DNA of 64,000 nucleotides from Nitrobacteraceae bacterium AZCC 2146 (GCA_036924855.1 JBAGRP010000001.1:1860001-1924000), one strand, 5' to 3'. Positions 44,220 through 55,090 are shown, counted from the stretch's first letter. The notes: generated by a model not told the origin, from the sequence alone. Made by a program: numbers and translations.

Positions 44220-45424
44220 GGCTGCGGCGTCGCCGATATCCCGCGGCTCAGAATTATCGCCAACAAGGCTGACGCGACAAAACCCATCGCGACGAAACCC
44301 GAGGCATGAAACTGCCCGCCGGCGAACAGCAGCCCGCCAATTCCCGATCCGATCGCCTGGCCGACATACAGAACCGACGTGTTCAGCGACACCGAGGCCG
44401 GGGCCAATGCAGGAGCGGCGCCGACCAGCCGCACCTGCTGCATTGAATTGATCGCACCGAAGCCCAGCCCCCAGATCGCGACCCCGATCGCCATCACCGG
44501 CAATGTGCCGGCGCCGGTTGCCCACACCGTCATTCCGGACAGGACCAGCGACGTCGCCAGCAGCGAGGTGTTGAGCGCGCCCCAGCCATCGACGATCCGG
44601 GTCGCGGTCGTGATGCCGACCAGACCGCACAGGCCATAGGCGGCGAAGATCAAGCCGCCGGCGTCGGGGCCGGCGCCGCTCAATTGCGTCAGCAATGGCG
44701 CCAAGAAGGTGAAGATCACGAATTGGCCGGAGATCTGCAGCGTCGTGATCAAGAGCAGCATGACCACCAGACGGTTGCGCGCGAGGTCGGTCCAGGTTTT
44801 CAGATCAACCGGCACGCCGAACAGGCCGCGCGGCAGCCGCCACACCAGCAGCGCGTAGCTGAAACAGCTCATCACGCCGATGCTGCCATAGACGGCGCGC
44901 CAGCCATAGCGGCTGGCGATGAAGGTCACCAGCGGCAGGCCCACCGCCACCGCCAGCGTCCAGCCCAGAAAGACATAGGCGATGCTGCTGCCGCGCTTTT
45001 CCAGCGGCACGATCAGCGCCACCGTCCCGGCCGCCTGCGGGGTATAGAGTGCGGCGATGGCCGCCATCAGCAGGCGGATGAACAGCAGCGTTGCGTAGTT
45101 TGGCGCGAAGGCCGAGATGAAATTTGCCGCTGCAACCACGGCGACCGCGGATGCCAGCAGATTGCGGCGCTCAATCCGGCTGGTCAGCCATGCCAAAAGC
45201 GGCGAGCCCACGCACAGTACCAGCGCGCCGAAGGTGATCAGCAGCCCGGCCTCGCGAATCGTGACGCCGAGCCCGACCGACAGCTCGCCGAGCATCGCCG
45301 TCGGCGCCAGCAAGGCGATGCCGGTGACGAAATTGCCGACCATCAATGCAGTGGGAGCGTAGGGGCTGGAAACGGTCAAGATGCAGTATTGTATGGATGC
45401 AACTGCATTCAAGTCAAACGCCAC
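44216..45424 (-). CDS. MFS transporter (AraJ/YdhP-like efflux family)
   Basis: 402 residues, about 12 membrane segments. An in-frame ATG at 45343 ([11 protein letters not shown]) would start directly at the first span and may be the true start. The loop after span 2 reads [12 protein letters not shown] in place of the usual GxxxDRx[14 protein letters not shown] and [11 protein letters not shown] are further family features. Probably exports small molecules; divergent from thrS. Confidence 0.88.
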   Translation of the reverse strand: MAFDLNAVASIQYCILTVSSPYAPTALMVGNFVTGIALLAPTAMLGELSVGLGVTIREAGLLITFGALVLCVGSPLLAWLTSRIERRNLLASAVAVVAAANFISAFAPNYATLLFIRLLMAAIAALYTPQAAGTVALIVPLEKRGSSIAYVFLGWTLAVAVGLPLVTFIASRYGWRAVYGSIGVMSCFSYALLVWRLPRGLFGVPVDLKTWTDLARNRLVVMLLLITTLQISGQFVIFTFLAPLLTQLSGAGPDAGGLIFAAYGLCGLVGITTATRIVDGWGALNTSLLATSLVLSGMTVWATGAGTLPVMAIGVAIWGLGFGAINSMQQVRLVGAAPALAPASVSLNTSVLYVGQAIGSGIGGLLFAGGQFHASGFVAMGFVASALLAIILSRGISATPQP

Positions 45425-45517
45425 ACGTCAACCCCTGTTGCAACGCCCGAATCCACTGCTATACCGCTGTCCCGCTTACCTGCGCCCGTGTGCAGGAGTG
45501 AGCCACAGGAGAGCATC

Positions 45518-47551
45518 ATGCCAGACAGCAACAAGCCCGCATCAGGATTCCAGTTCGGGCTCGCCAACCTCACCCCCGCCAATCAGATCACCGTCACCTT
45601 CCCCGATGGCGCCGCGCGTGAGTTCGCCAAGGGCACCACCGGCTTCGAGATCGCCAAGGGCATCTCGCCGTCGCTGGCCAAGCGCACCGTGGCGATGGCG
45701 CTCGACGGGATCGTGACCGACCTGTCCGACGCGATCGAACAGAACGTCAAAATCGACTTTATCAACCGCGACGATCCCCGCGCGCTGGAGCTGATCCGGC
45801 ATGACGCCGCCCATGTGCTGGCGGAAGCCGTGCAGGCGCTGTGGCCGGGCACCCAGGTGACCATCGGCCCGGTGATCGAGAACGGCTTCTATTACGATTT
45901 CTTCCGCAACGAGCCGTTCACGCCGGAAGACTTTGCCGCGATCGAGAAGAAGATGCGCGAGATCATCCAGCGCGACAAACCCTTCACCAAGGAAATCTGG
46001 ACCCGCGACGACATCAAGCAGGTGTTTTCCGACAACGGCGAGATGTTCAAGGTCGAACTGGTCGACGCGATTCCGGCCGACCAGACCATCAAGGTCTACA
46101 AGCAGGGCGACTGGTTCGACCTCTGCCGTGGCCCGCATATGACGTCGGTCGGCAAAGTCGGCAATGCGTTCAAGCTGATGAAGGTGGCGGGCGCCTATTG
46201 GCGTGGCGACAGCAACAATCCGATGCTGACGCGCATCTACGGCACCGCTTTCGCCAAGCAGGAAGACCTCGACGCGTACCTCAAGCAGATCGAGGAAGCC
46301 GAGAAACGCGACCACCGCAAGCTCGGCCGCGAACTCGACCTGTTCCACTTCCAGGAAGAAGGTCCCGGCGTCGTGTTCTGGCACGCCAAGGGCTGGACCG
46401 TATTCCAGGCCCTGATCGCCTACATGCGCCGCCGTCTCGCCGGCGACTACAGCGAGGTCAACGCGCCGCAGATTCTCGACAAGTCACTATGGGAAACCTC
46501 CGGCCACTGGGAATGGTATCGCGAGAACATGTTCGCCGCGCAATCCGCCGGCGACGAGGCCGAGGACAAGCGCTGGTTCGCGCTGAAGCCGATGAATTGC
46601 CCCGGTCATGTGCAAATCTTCAAGCACGGGCTGAAGAGCTACCGCGACCTGCCGCTGCGCCTTGCCGAATTCGGCGTGGTGCATCGCTATGAGCCGTCCG
46701 GCGCCATGCACGGCCTGATGCGCGTCCGCGGTTTCACCCAGGACGACGCCCATGTGTTCTGCACCGAGCAGCAGCTCGCCGACGAGTGCCTGAAGATCAA
46801 CGATCTGATCCTGTCGACCTATTCCGACTTCGGCTTTGGCGACATCGTCGTCAAGCTGTCGACGCGCCCGGAGAAGCGCGTCGGCACCGACGAGATGTGG
46901 GATCACGCCGAGCGCGTGATGGCCACCGTGTTGTCGGTGATCGAGACTCAGTCCGAAGGACGCATCAAGACCGAGATCAGCCCCGGTGAAGGCGCATTCT
47001 ACGGACCGAAGTTCGAATACGTGCTGCGCGACGCCATCGGCCGCGACTGGCAGTGCGGCACCACGCAGGTCGACTTCAACCTGCCGGAACGCTTCGGTGC
47101 GTTCTATATCGACGCCGATGGATCGAAGAAGGCGCCGGTGATGGTGCATCGCGCGATCTGCGGCTCGATGGAGCGCTTCATCGGCATCCTGATCGAACAT
47201 TTTGCGGGCAATTTCCCGCTGTGGCTGTCGCCGACCCAGATCGTTGTCACCACCATCACCTCCGATGGCGATGAATATGCCAAGGTTGTCGCTGCCGCCG
47301 CGCGGCGCGCGGGATTGCGCGTCGAGATCGATCTTCGCAACGAGAAGATCAACTACAAGGTCCGCGAGCACTCGCTGGCAAAAATCCCGGCGCTGCTGGT
47401 GGTCGGCAAGAAGGAAGCCGAAAGCCAGTCGGTCTCGATCCGCCGCCTCGGCAGCGAGAACCAGACCGTGATGAAGCTGACCGACGCCCTCGCCGCGCTG
47501 GTCGAGGAAGCGACGCCGCCGGATGTGAAGCGGGCGCTGGCGGAAACCTGA
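45518..47551 (+). CDS. thrS: Threonyl-tRNA synthetase
   Basis: 677 residues from the ATG at 45518, preceded by AGGAGAG; the open frame continues upstream only as antisense of the MFS gene. TGS domain about 20-85, editing/SAD domain with [12 protein letters not shown] and FDLCRGPHM, then the class II core: motif 2 [31 protein letters not shown] and motif 3 with [21 protein letters not shown]. The anticodon-binding domain closes the chain. Full length for the family. Confidence 0.97.
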   Translation: MPDSNKPASGFQFGLANLTPANQITVTFPDGAAREFAKGTTGFEIAKGISPSLAKRTVAMALDGIVTDLSDAIEQNVKIDFINRDDPRALELIRHDAAHVLAEAVQALWPGTQVTIGPVIENGFYYDFFRNEPFTPEDFAAIEKKMREIIQRDKPFTKEIWTRDDIKQVFSDNGEMFKVELVDAIPADQTIKVYKQGDWFDLCRGPHMTSVGKVGNAFKLMKVAGAYWRGDSNNPMLTRIYGTAFAKQEDLDAYLKQIEEAEKRDHRKLGRELDLFHFQEEGPGVVFWHAKGWTVFQALIAYMRRRLAGDYSEVNAPQILDKSLWETSGHWEWYRENMFAAQSAGDEAEDKRWFALKPMNCPGHVQIFKHGLKSYRDLPLRLAEFGVVHRYEPSGAMHGLMRVRGFTQDDAHVFCTEQQLADECLKINDLILSTYSDFGFGDIVVKLSTRPEKRVGTDEMWDHAERVMATVLSVIETQSEGRIKTEISPGEGAFYGPKFEYVLRDAIGRDWQCGTTQVDFNLPERFGAFYIDADGSKKAPVMVHRAICGSMERFIGILIEHFAGNFPLWLSPTQIVVTTITSDGDEYAKVVAAAARRAGLRVEIDLRNEKINYKVREHSLAKIPALLVVGKKEAESQSVSIRRLGSENQTVMKLTDALAALVEEATPPDVKRALAET

Positions 47552-47757
47552 TGACCGACGAACAGGAGCTGCCCGCTTATCCGATCCGGGCGTACCAGTT
47601 GATCCCGGATCCGAACCGGCCGCATGTGGTGGCGCTGGCGTTCGAGACCGAGCGTGGCCACAGCCTGTATCTGGCCACGCGGGAGATTCTCGAAGACCTC
47701 GGAAAGGATCTTCTCGATCGCGCCGCGAAGATGCCATTCAAGAAAGAACCAAAATAG
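47551..47757 (+). CDS. Small conserved-looking protein after thrS
   Basis: 68 residues. It starts inside the thrS stop (TGATG), so translation is coupled. YPIRAYQLIPDPNRPHVVALAFETERGHSLYLATREILEDLGKDLLDRAAKMPFKK looks like a compact alpha/beta protein. No family recognised. A link to threonyl-tRNA synthesis is possible but unproven. Confidence 0.7.
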   Translation: MTDEQELPAYPIRAYQLIPDPNRPHVVALAFETERGHSLYLATREILEDLGKDLLDRAAKMPFKKEPK

Positions 47758-48038
47758 CCTCGTTCGGCACGGTTGGCTTGCCGGTCGCGCGCAGGCCCTG
47801 GTCGGCGCATTGCGCGAGAAAGAGAAATATCATTGCGAACAGTATTTCGAGCCCATCGCGCGCACGCGGCAAAATCGAGAAGGCGGCCCCCGTTACCGCG
47901 CGGACCGGCCGGTTCGCCCATGGCCCGGAAGCCATAGTTCTCATCCTTCACAATCGCTCTAAATCAGGAAAAGCGTCTCGTTGACCAACGGCGAGCGTGC
48001 TAAGCGATCGGGCAGTATCCCCGACGAGAGATATCTTC

Positions 48039-48602
48039 GTGATCGACACCATCGAATTCCTGAAGACCCGCCGCTCCGTCAAGCCGCGCGAGATGAGCGG
48101 CCCCGGCCCCTCGCCGGCCGAGCTGGAGACCATCCTGACCATCGGCGCCCGGGTGCCGGATCACGGCAAGCTGGCGCCGTGGCGCTTCATCGTGTTCGAG
48201 GGCGACGCGCGTTCGCGCGCCGGTGACGTCATCGCCGCCGTGTTCGCGCGCAAGAATCCGGATGCGCCGGTTGACGATATCGAGGCCGAGAGGCGCCGGC
48301 TGATGGAAGCCCCACTGGTGATCGCGGTGGTCAGCGTGACCAAGCCGCATCCGAAGATACCGCCGTGGGAGCAGGAACTATCAGCGGGCGCCAGCGCCAT
48401 GAATATCCTCACCTCGGCGACCGCACTGGGCTACGGCGCCAACTGGCTGACCGGCTGGTACGCGTTCGATCGCGACGTCCTCGACGGGCTTGGCCTGCTG
48501 CCGAACGAGAAGCTCGCCGGCTTCATCCATATCGGCAAATCATCGAAGCCGAACGAAGACCGGCCGCGGCCGGTGCTTGCCGATCTCATCACGCGGTTCT
48601 AG
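48039..48602 (+). CDS. Nitroreductase family protein (YdjA-like)
   Basis: 187 residues from a GTG at 48039 (MIDTIEFLKTRRSVKP), preceded by GACGAGAG. RRS and ARVPDHGKLAPWRFIVFEG are FMN-binding segments, followed by LSAGASAMNILTSATALGYGANWLTGWYAFD and the end GFIHIGKSSKPNEDRPRP. This matches the small YdjA/RutE-type flavoproteins. Substrate unknown. Its stop overlaps the convergent GGDEF-EAL gene by 4 bp. Confidence 0.88.
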   Translation: MIDTIEFLKTRRSVKPREMSGPGPSPAELETILTIGARVPDHGKLAPWRFIVFEGDARSRAGDVIAAVFARKNPDAPVDDIEAERRRLMEAPLVIAVVSVTKPHPKIPPWEQELSAGASAMNILTSATALGYGANWLTGWYAFDRDVLDGLGLLPNEKLAGFIHIGKSSKPNEDRPRPVLADLITRF

Positions 48603-51100
48603 GCCGCCTGCGAGGCGCGATTGCCGAATTTGCGCAACAACTCCTCGACCTCCGACGCCGGCCTGGCAGCGCTGAACAGAAAGCCCTGCACCTCATTGCA
48701 GCCTTCGGCCCGCAGCCAGTCGAGCTGATCGACGGTTTCGACGCCTTCCGCCGTGGTGGTGATGTTGAGGCTGCGGCCGAGGCCGGAGATCGCGCGCACG
48801 ATTGCGACGCAATCCGGCCGGCCAACGAGGTCCTTTACAAAGGAACGGTCGATCTTGATCTTGTCGAACGGAAAGCTGCGCAGATAGCTCAGGCTGGAAT
48901 AGCCGGTACCGAAATCGTCCATCGAGATGCGGACGCCGAGCGCGCGGAGCTGATGCAGGATCGCCAGATTGGCTTCGGTCTCGGCAAGAAACAGCGACTC
49001 CGTGATTTCCAGTTCGAGCCTCAGCGGCGACAGGCCGGAATAGGCCAGCGCGGCGATCACGATCTGCACGATGTTGCGGCTGCGGAACTGGACCGGCGAC
49101 AGGTTGACCGCGATCTTGATATCCGACGGCCACTTCGCCGCCTCGGCGCAGGCCTTGCGCAATACCCATTCGCCGAGCGTGACGATCAGGCCGATGTCCT
49201 CGGCGACCGGGATGAAATCCGCCGGCGAGATCATGCCCTTTTCCGGATGCCGCCAGCGCAGCAGCGCCTCGAAGCCGGTGATGCGGTCGGCGGCAAGATC
49301 GACCAGCGGCTGATAATGTAGTTCGAATTCGCCGTTGGCGAAGGCGCTGCGCAGATCCAGCTCCATGTCGCGTCGCTTCTGCGCCTGGCGGTCCATCTCG
49401 CGTTCGAAGAAGCGGTGCCCGCCGCCGCCTTCCGACTTGGCGCGGTACAGCGCCATGTCGGCATTGCGCATCAGCTCCTCGCTGGATTCGCCGTCGCCGG
49501 GCGACAGTGCAATGCCAATGCTGGCGCCGATCACCACTTCGACGCCATCCATGTCATAGGGCACGCTGAGGATCTCGATCAGCCGCGCCGCGAAATCGTT
49601 GGCCTCGTTGGGCGAGACGTCCGACGCCAGCACGACGGCGAATTCGTCGCCGCCAAGCCGCGCCACCAGATTATTGCCACGCACCTCCGTGCGCATCCGG
49701 CCGGCTACCATCTTCAGCAGCCGGTCACCCATGGGATGGCCGAAGGAGTCGTTGACGTTCTTGAACAGGTCGAGATCGACGCACAGCACCGCGACGTGCT
49801 TGGTCGCGTCGTTGAGGTCGAGCGCCTGACTCAGGCGCTCCTGGTAGAAGACGCGGTTCGGCAATTCGGTGAGGCTGTCGTGATGCGCCATATGCGCCAC
49901 CCGTGCCTCGGCCTTGCGGCGCTCGGTGATATCGACGATGGCGACCAGAAAGCCGTCGCGGCCTTCGAACGTCACGCGGCGCCCATAAGTCAGCACCTGG
50001 ATCTCGCTGCCGTCGGCCTTCAGATGGCGCCAGTTGCGATCCGACTGATAGGCGTCGCCGAGCTGCTTCAGCGCCTTGGAATGAATATCCCATTCGTCCC
50101 GCGGCCAGATCTGCTTGAGCTGCATGCGCAGAAAGCTGGCGCGGTCGTAGCCGTAATGTTGGACCGCGGCGTCGTTGACGCTGAGGAAGTCCATGGTGTC
50201 GGCGTCGAACACCCACATTGGCATCGGATTGCTGTCGAACAGCAGCCGGAACGAATCTTCGCGGCGCTTGATATCGGTGACGTCGGAGACCGTCAGCGAG
50301 ACGAGATCGCCGAACGCGGTGGCGCTGAGCCGCAGGTTGCGGTCCTCGCTGTCGATCTCGAACTGGTCGTGGGAGCCGCTGGCGATCATCGACAGCAGCC
50401 ATTGCCTGACGCCGGGCAAACACAAGGCATGTCCGCCGGCGCTGAGCCGGCGCCACTGTAGCTCGGTCGATGCCACCTTCAGCAGCCGCGATGCGCCCTG
50501 GTTGAGATGCACGATCTGGAAATCGAACGCCTTGCTGGCAGAATCGCGGATTGCCGCCAGCGACACGATGCCTTCGTCGGTGGAGGAAAAGATCGCATCG
50601 ACCAGATTGTAGCGGGCGCCCTGCTCGTTGACATAGGCTCCGATCAGCCGGCCGCCCCAGCGCGACGAGGTCGGCAGCGCGAGGATGTCATAGGTGTGGA
50701 CATGGCCGTCGCGGACGCAATGCGCCACCGACGTGTGCGGCCGGTTGGTCTGCAGCGCGCAGCTTGCGGCTTCTGCCAGCGCCACCGCACAATCCGGCGT
50801 CAGGGAATCGAGCGGAATATCCCAGCGTTCATCGCCCAGCCATTGCTGAACGTAACGGCCACTGCGCGACACTTCGAGCGACGCACCGTCGCCTTTCAGG
50901 AGAACGATGTGATCGGCCATCCGGCCGAGGCTGCCGAGCATCACCTCTTCGTAGCTGGGCAGCACTTGCCCGGGACGGAGCGCAGCGTGCCACTTGCGTT
51001 GCAAAGCGGGCATGTCGCCGAACAGCTTTGTGTCCAGTTGCCCGGATAATTTTCTGGCCGCGGTCACGACGTCCCTTTCCGAATACTTGCGCTCACACAC
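48599..51100 (-). CDS. PAS-GGDEF-EAL c-di-GMP turnover protein
   Basis: 833 residues. The first 270 form an N-terminal sensor with no recognised name. A PAS domain spans about 285-400 (FRLLFDSNPMPMWVFDADTMDFLSVNDAAVQHYGY). The GGDEF domain (about 410-570) has an intact active site RLGGDEFAVVL. The EAL domain (about 585-830) has FEALLRWRHPEKGMISPADFIPVAE, NLSPVQF, ELEITESL and DDFGTGYSSLSYL, all intact. Both cyclase and phosphodiesterase activities are therefore possible. No membrane segment. A CCGAATAC/GTATTCGG inverted repeat covers its start codon. Confidence 0.94.
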   Translation of the reverse strand: MCERKYSERDVVTAARKLSGQLDTKLFGDMPALQRKWHAALRPGQVLPSYEEVMLGSLGRMADHIVLLKGDGASLEVSRSGRYVQQWLGDERWDIPLDSLTPDCAVALAEAASCALQTNRPHTSVAHCVRDGHVHTYDILALPTSSRWGGRLIGAYVNEQGARYNLVDAIFSSTDEGIVSLAAIRDSASKAFDFQIVHLNQGASRLLKVASTELQWRRLSAGGHALCLPGVRQWLLSMIASGSHDQFEIDSEDRNLRLSATAFGDLVSLTVSDVTDIKRREDSFRLLFDSNPMPMWVFDADTMDFLSVNDAAVQHYGYDRASFLRMQLKQIWPRDEWDIHSKALKQLGDAYQSDRNWRHLKADGSEIQVLTYGRRVTFEGRDGFLVAIVDITERRKAEARVAHMAHHDSLTELPNRVFYQERLSQALDLNDATKHVAVLCVDLDLFKNVNDSFGHPMGDRLLKMVAGRMRTEVRGNNLVARLGGDEFAVVLASDVSPNEANDFAARLIEILSVPYDMDGVEVVIGASIGIALSPGDGESSEELMRNADMALYRAKSEGGGGHRFFEREMDRQAQKRRDMELDLRSAFANGEFELHYQPLVDLAADRITGFEALLRWRHPEKGMISPADFIPVAEDIGLIVTLGEWVLRKACAEAAKWPSDIKIAVNLSPVQFRSRNIVQIVIAALAYSGLSPLRLELEITESLFLAETEANLAILHQLRALGVRISMDDFGTGYSSLSYLRSFPFDKIKIDRSFVKDLVGRPDCVAIVRAISGLGRSLNITTTAEGVETVDQLDWLRAEGCNEVQGFLFSAARPASEVEELLRKFGNRASQAA

Positions 51101-51109
51101 GGTATTCGG
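51079..51109. repeat. Inverted repeat over the GGDEF-EAL start codon
   Basis: CCGAATAC (51079-51086) and GTATTCGG (51102-51109), 8-bp perfect arms separated by 15 bp, with the ATG (51100-51098) between them. The same core arms recur at 56844 and 57006. Confidence 0.5.
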
Positions 51110-51266
51110 GTCATGGGGCTTAACGCGATGTAAACGTTCCGCCGATCTGGCGCGAAACGACGCATTATGAATTTTTAAAGTCGCGTGATGGTTAGGGCGG
51201 ATTCACAACCATGACAGTTGCGTGACGGTTGCCTCGTGATTAACGCTTGTTGTCAGCTTGTCAGCG

Positions 51267-52346
51267 CTAACGCGCGACGACTTCGATCTCGCCGTCGACG
51301 CCGTTGACGACGTTGAACGGGCGCTCGAACACCTTGCCTTCGTTCTTGGCAATGGCGCGGTACTCGCCTTCCGACAGCACCACGCGCGGGAATGCGCCGA
51401 TCGATTCCTTGATGACGTCGCCGGCCGGCGTGATCACCGACCATGCGGTGTTGGCGAGCGCCTCGCCGCCCTTGTCGCTGACCAGCTTCAGCGTGATCAC
51501 CGCGGCACGATGGGTGATGATCACGTCGGTGAGTTTGCTGGCCTGGACGCGGATGTCGGAGCGCACCACCGAATTGGCGTCGCCGTAATTCGAGATGATG
51601 TAGTAGGTGCCTTCCTGCAGCAGCACGACGTCGCCGGCGGCGACGCTCGGCAGCAGCGGCGAACGCTCGCCGGCTTCGAACTGGCTGCCCTTGTAGATGC
51701 TGAACGAAATCTGGTTCTGCGGAATTTTCGAGGTGCCGACGCGGCCTTCGATCCGCAAGCCGCCGGCCGGCAGCACGAAGGATTCGCGATCGGTGTCGGA
51801 CTTGATGGTCACCGGCCTGACAGCGCTGACCAGGCCCATCGCGACGTGAACCACATAGGTGCCCGGCGGCAGCACGATGTTCGGCGTCGCGCCGCGGTCC
51901 TCGCGGATCAGCTTGAACGCGCCGGTCTCATCGGGCCGATCGGAATACACCCGCCACACCAGCCCGCTGTTGATCACTGGCATGTCCTTGCCGTAGCGCG
52001 CCGTCAGCGCCAGCACGCCCTGCCCGGAGGCCGAAGGGCTGACGGGCAGCGGCGACGGCACCGGCGGCGCTACCACGGCGACCGGCGGCTGCGTCAGCGG
52101 CGCCGGCAACAGAGGCGCGGATGCCGGACCCGAGGGCGGTGCGAGACTGATGGCCGGGCCGGATGGAACATCCGGGATCGACCCCGGCGGAACCGGTGCC
52201 GGACGATCGCTAAAGAACTGCGCGAAGGCGGCGTTCGGCGCGGCCAAGGCCGACAGCAGGGCCAGCGCCAAGGCGCACGCCAAGCGTGCGCCCCGACCGA
52301 TTTTTGGCAAGTCATGGCCCCATGCAATCATCGTCATGCTTTTCAC
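51267..52346 (-). CDS. Secreted protein with Pro-rich linker and beta-rich repeats
   Basis: 359 residues with a signal peptide ending near 42 (NAAFAQ). Residues about 47-108 are a Pro/Ala/Ser linker. The rest looks like successive small beta domains with a repeated scheme (PGTYVVHVAMG, EGTYYIISNYG, EGEYRAIAKNEG), each preceded by a hydrophobic strand. This resembles carboxypeptidase-regulatory-like or transthyretin-type folds. No function known. Confidence 0.75.
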   Translation of the reverse strand: MKSMTMIAWGHDLPKIGRGARLACALALALLSALAAPNAAFAQFFSDRPAPVPPGSIPDVPSGPAISLAPPSGPASAPLLPAPLTQPPVAVVAPPVPSPLPVSPSASGQGVLALTARYGKDMPVINSGLVWRVYSDRPDETGAFKLIREDRGATPNIVLPPGTYVVHVAMGLVSAVRPVTIKSDTDRESFVLPAGGLRIEGRVGTSKIPQNQISFSIYKGSQFEAGERSPLLPSVAAGDVVLLQEGTYYIISNYGDANSVVRSDIRVQASKLTDVIITHRAAVITLKLVSDKGGEALANTAWSVITPAGDVIKESIGAFPRVVLSEGEYRAIAKNEGKVFERPFNVVNGVDGEIEVVAR

Positions 52347-52559
52347 CGAAAACGCGGCAAATTCAAGCCTCAGGACGATCCCTTACACAATCCCGCGAGC
52401 CGGCCCGAAAAGCCCCCCTCTGCTCGGCGCAGCGTCGCCATGCAGTCATAATTGCTGCCTACCCCGGACAAACGCGGGATAAATCGGGAATATGATACGA
52501 TCTGGCGGGATCGGGCCGCAGCGAATAAGTTGGGCCAAGGCCGTTTGAGGAGTGTGTGG

Positions 52560-53609
52560 GTGCTGGACAGTTTGCTGGGGCGCAGCCAGAACGGGGCGAA
52601 TGGCCGCGACAAGCCGGGTCTCGGCAGCGTCCGCCGCCCGGTGATCGGGCTGGCGCTGGGCGGCGGCGCGGCGCGCGGCTTTGCTCACATCGGCGTGCTC
52701 CGAACCCTGCTGGCCCACGGCATCGTGCCCAATGTGGTAGTGGGAACCTCGATCGGCGCGGTAGTCGGCGGCTCCTACGCCGCAGGCCATCTCGACACGC
52801 TGGAGGAATGGGCGCGCAGCCTGCAGCCGCGCAACATCCTCAGCTATCTCGATATTCGCCTCAACGGCTCCGGCCTGATCGGCGGCAACAAGCTCGCCGC
52901 ACAACTCGAGGCCTCCCTCGGGCAGACCATCATCGAAGAGCTGCCGCTGAAATTCGCCAGCGTCGCGACAGAGGTTCGCACCGGGCACGAGATCTGGCTG
53001 ACCCACGGCCGGCTGGTCGATGCGATGCGGGCATCCTACGCGCTGCCCGGCATCTTTTCGCCGGTGCTGGTGGGTGATCGCTGGCTGGTCGATGGCGCGC
53101 TGGTCAATCCGGTGCCGGTGTCGGCAGCGCGCGCACTTGGCGCGGAGATCGTGATCGCCGCCAATCTCAGCAACGATGTATTCGGCCACAGCACCACTAT
53201 CTTCCACCATGGCACCGGCCCGGAGTTGGTCGAACCCATCATCGAAGTTGAGCAGCCGCCGAAGCGCGGTTTCGGCAAGTTCTTCTCGGCCGAACGCACC
53301 GTGAAGCGGGAATTCTTCGGCGGCGCCGGCCGCCCCGGCATCTCCTCAGTGATGGTCGATGCCTTCAACATCATGCAGGACCGCATCACCCGGGCGCGGC
53401 TGGCCGGCGATCCGCCGGATCTGCTGATCGCGCCGCGCGTCGGCCAGGTCGGCTGGTTCGATTTCCACCGCGCCGACGAGGTCATCGCCCATGGCGCGCG
53501 CGCCGCCGAGCGCGCCATCGAATCAATTCAGGAAGCGATCGAAATCCTGGCACCGGAAGCCAGCAAATCGCCCGCGCCCATCATCGAACAGAAGCCGGTC
53601 ACACCGTAA
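52560..53609 (+). CDS. Patatin-like phospholipase
   Basis: 349 residues from a GTG at 52560, chosen because GAGGAG ends 7 bp upstream; the frame is open further to 52452. IGLALGGGAARGFAHIGVL is the oxyanion motif, VGTSIGAVVGG carries the nucleophile Ser (GxSxG), and LVDGALVNPVP the catalytic Asp (DGA). This is the RssA-type patatin set. Predicted lipid acyl hydrolase, cytoplasmic or membrane-associated. Convergent with the CBS gene, 12 bp apart. Confidence 0.92.
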   Translation: MLDSLLGRSQNGANGRDKPGLGSVRRPVIGLALGGGAARGFAHIGVLRTLLAHGIVPNVVVGTSIGAVVGGSYAAGHLDTLEEWARSLQPRNILSYLDIRLNGSGLIGGNKLAAQLEASLGQTIIEELPLKFASVATEVRTGHEIWLTHGRLVDAMRASYALPGIFSPVLVGDRWLVDGALVNPVPVSAARALGAEIVIAANLSNDVFGHSTTIFHHGTGPELVEPIIEVEQPPKRGFGKFFSAERTVKREFFGGAGRPGISSVMVDAFNIMQDRITRARLAGDPPDLLIAPRVGQVGWFDFHRADEVIAHGARAAERAIESIQEAIEILAPEASKSPAPIIEQKPVTP

Positions 53610-53621
53610 GGCGTACAGCCT

Positions 53622-54050
53622 TCAGGCCGTCGCGATGTAATCGCGCAACGCTTCCTGCTCGGCCTCGAATTCCTTGACGCGCCATTTGACGACGTCGCCG
53701 ATCGAGATCAGGCCAACGATCCTGTCGCCATCGAGCACCGGCAGATGCCGGAATTTTCCCGACGTCATTTTTTCCATGATGGCCGCGACGGTGTCCGACG
53801 GTTTGCAGTTGATCACCTTGTGCGTCATCACGTTGTGAACGGACTCATCCAGCGCCGCCGCGCCACGTTCGCCGATCACGCGTACAATGTCGCGTTCGGA
53901 CAGGATGCCATCGATATGCTGGTCGGCGATCACCAGCACTGCGCCAATCCGCCGTTCCGACAGGAGCTTTACGGCCGCGGATAATTTTACGTCGGGTGTG
54001 ACGCTGATGATCTGATGGCCTTTGGTATCGAGAATTGCACGTACCGTCAT
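53622..54050 (-). CDS. CBS-domain protein
   Basis: 142 residues made of two CBS domains: about 8-62 (HQIISVTPDVKLSAAVKLLSERRIGAVLVIADQHIDGILSERDIVRVI) and about 74-130 (KVINCKPSDTVAAIMEKMTSGKFRHLPVLDGDRIVGLISIGDVVKWRV). Such stand-alone pairs bind adenosine nucleotides or NAD(H) and act as energy sensors. Partner protein unknown. Confidence 0.93.
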   Translation of the reverse strand: MTVRAILDTKGHQIISVTPDVKLSAAVKLLSERRIGAVLVIADQHIDGILSERDIVRVIGERGAAALDESVHNVMTHKVINCKPSDTVAAIMEKMTSGKFRHLPVLDGDRIVGLISIGDVVKWRVKEFEAEQEALRDYIATA

Positions 54051-54197
54051 TGTCGCCTCCTAGAGTCGGCCACGCCCTTGAGCAGGCGCGGTCTTTCGTT
54101 CTTGGGTCGAGACACAGTGCAGCCGCAGGCAAGAGTCGCCTGTCGAACTTATAAAGATGGATGAATTCGGCCCGCCCCGCAAGGCGGCGCTACCCGC

Positions 54198-54971
54198 TCA
54201 GTGCAGATCGGACACGTCGGGAGCCGATGCCCCGGCGGCGGGATGGCCGGCGCGCGGGATCGGATCGAACACCGAGAACAGCAGCAGACCGGCGAAAAAG
54301 CCGCCAATGTGGGCCTGCCAGGCGACGCTGGCGCCATCGGCGCCGATCGCGATCGAGCCGACGCCGAAGATGATGTTGACGCCGAACCAGACGGCGAGGA
54401 AGCCAAGCACGCGCGGATCGCGCAACGCACGCAGCAGCGGCAGCGCCGGCACCCGGGCGGCCTCGTCGGCATCGCCGCGGTTGAACGACAGGAAACTGCC
54501 GCGCACGAAGGCGAAGCGGATCGCCGCCGCCATCGCGCCGGACACCGAGGCCGAGGCGCCGATCATCGGCGCCAGCGCATGCTCATGGGTGACCAGGTGC
54601 GCCGCAGCACCGCCGATCGCCGTCACCGCCATGAACAGAAAAAACCGGGCGGTGCCGAAGCGGCGCGCCAGCGCGCTGCCGAACGGCAGCAGCCACAGCA
54701 CATTGAAGCCGATATGGCTGAGATTGGCGTGCAACAGCGAATAAGTGACAAAACTCCAGATCTTGGCCCCGGTGCCGCCGGGAAACGGCATCGTCAGCAG
54801 GGTCTGGTCGTAACGCTTCGGAATGAAGCCGAACATCGCAATGACCAGGTCATCCAGATCCGGCGGCAGCAACATCCGTCCGAGATGAATGACCGCCAGC
54901 AGCGCGACATAGGCCGTCAGGGCGCCCGGCAGGGTCAGAATCGGTTCGCGCGGGGGAACGGAGGAATCCAA
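54198..54971 (-). CDS. Rhomboid-family intramembrane serine protease
   Basis: 257 residues, six or seven membrane segments. HANLSHIGFNVLWLLPFG is the conserved segment in the second to third span region. The nucleophile motif reads GASASVSG, where most rhomboids have GASG: the Ser is kept and the next Gly is Ala. VAWQAHIGGFFAGLLLF carries the catalytic His. Both catalytic residues are therefore present. Pro/Ala-rich tail. Substrates unknown. Confidence 0.88.
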   Translation of the reverse strand: MDSSVPPREPILTLPGALTAYVALLAVIHLGRMLLPPDLDDLVIAMFGFIPKRYDQTLLTMPFPGGTGAKIWSFVTYSLLHANLSHIGFNVLWLLPFGSALARRFGTARFFLFMAVTAIGGAAAHLVTHEHALAPMIGASASVSGAMAAAIRFAFVRGSFLSFNRGDADEAARVPALPLLRALRDPRVLGFLAVWFGVNIIFGVGSIAIGADGASVAWQAHIGGFFAGLLLFSVFDPIPRAGHPAAGASAPDVSDLH

Positions 54972-55090
54972 GGGGTCAAAGGCCTGGTCAGCGGGCTCAA
55001 GCGAGCGATGGCCCCAAATAGGCGGCTTTGCCCGGGCGGCGCAAGCTCAGGATCGCCGCAGAGCGGCGAAAAGCAGCGTCACCGCCGCAA

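Noticed and set aside
44684..45517. 278-codon upstream extension of thrS
   Set aside because: It is antisense to the MFS gene, low-complexity (His/Gln/Arg-rich), and a good ribosome-binding site precedes the ATG at 45518.
47738..47944. Minus-strand 68-codon frame between the thrS-linked gene and the nitroreductase gene
   Set aside because: It has one apolar segment but a basic, irregular N-terminus, no ribosome-binding site, and overlaps the preceding gene end.
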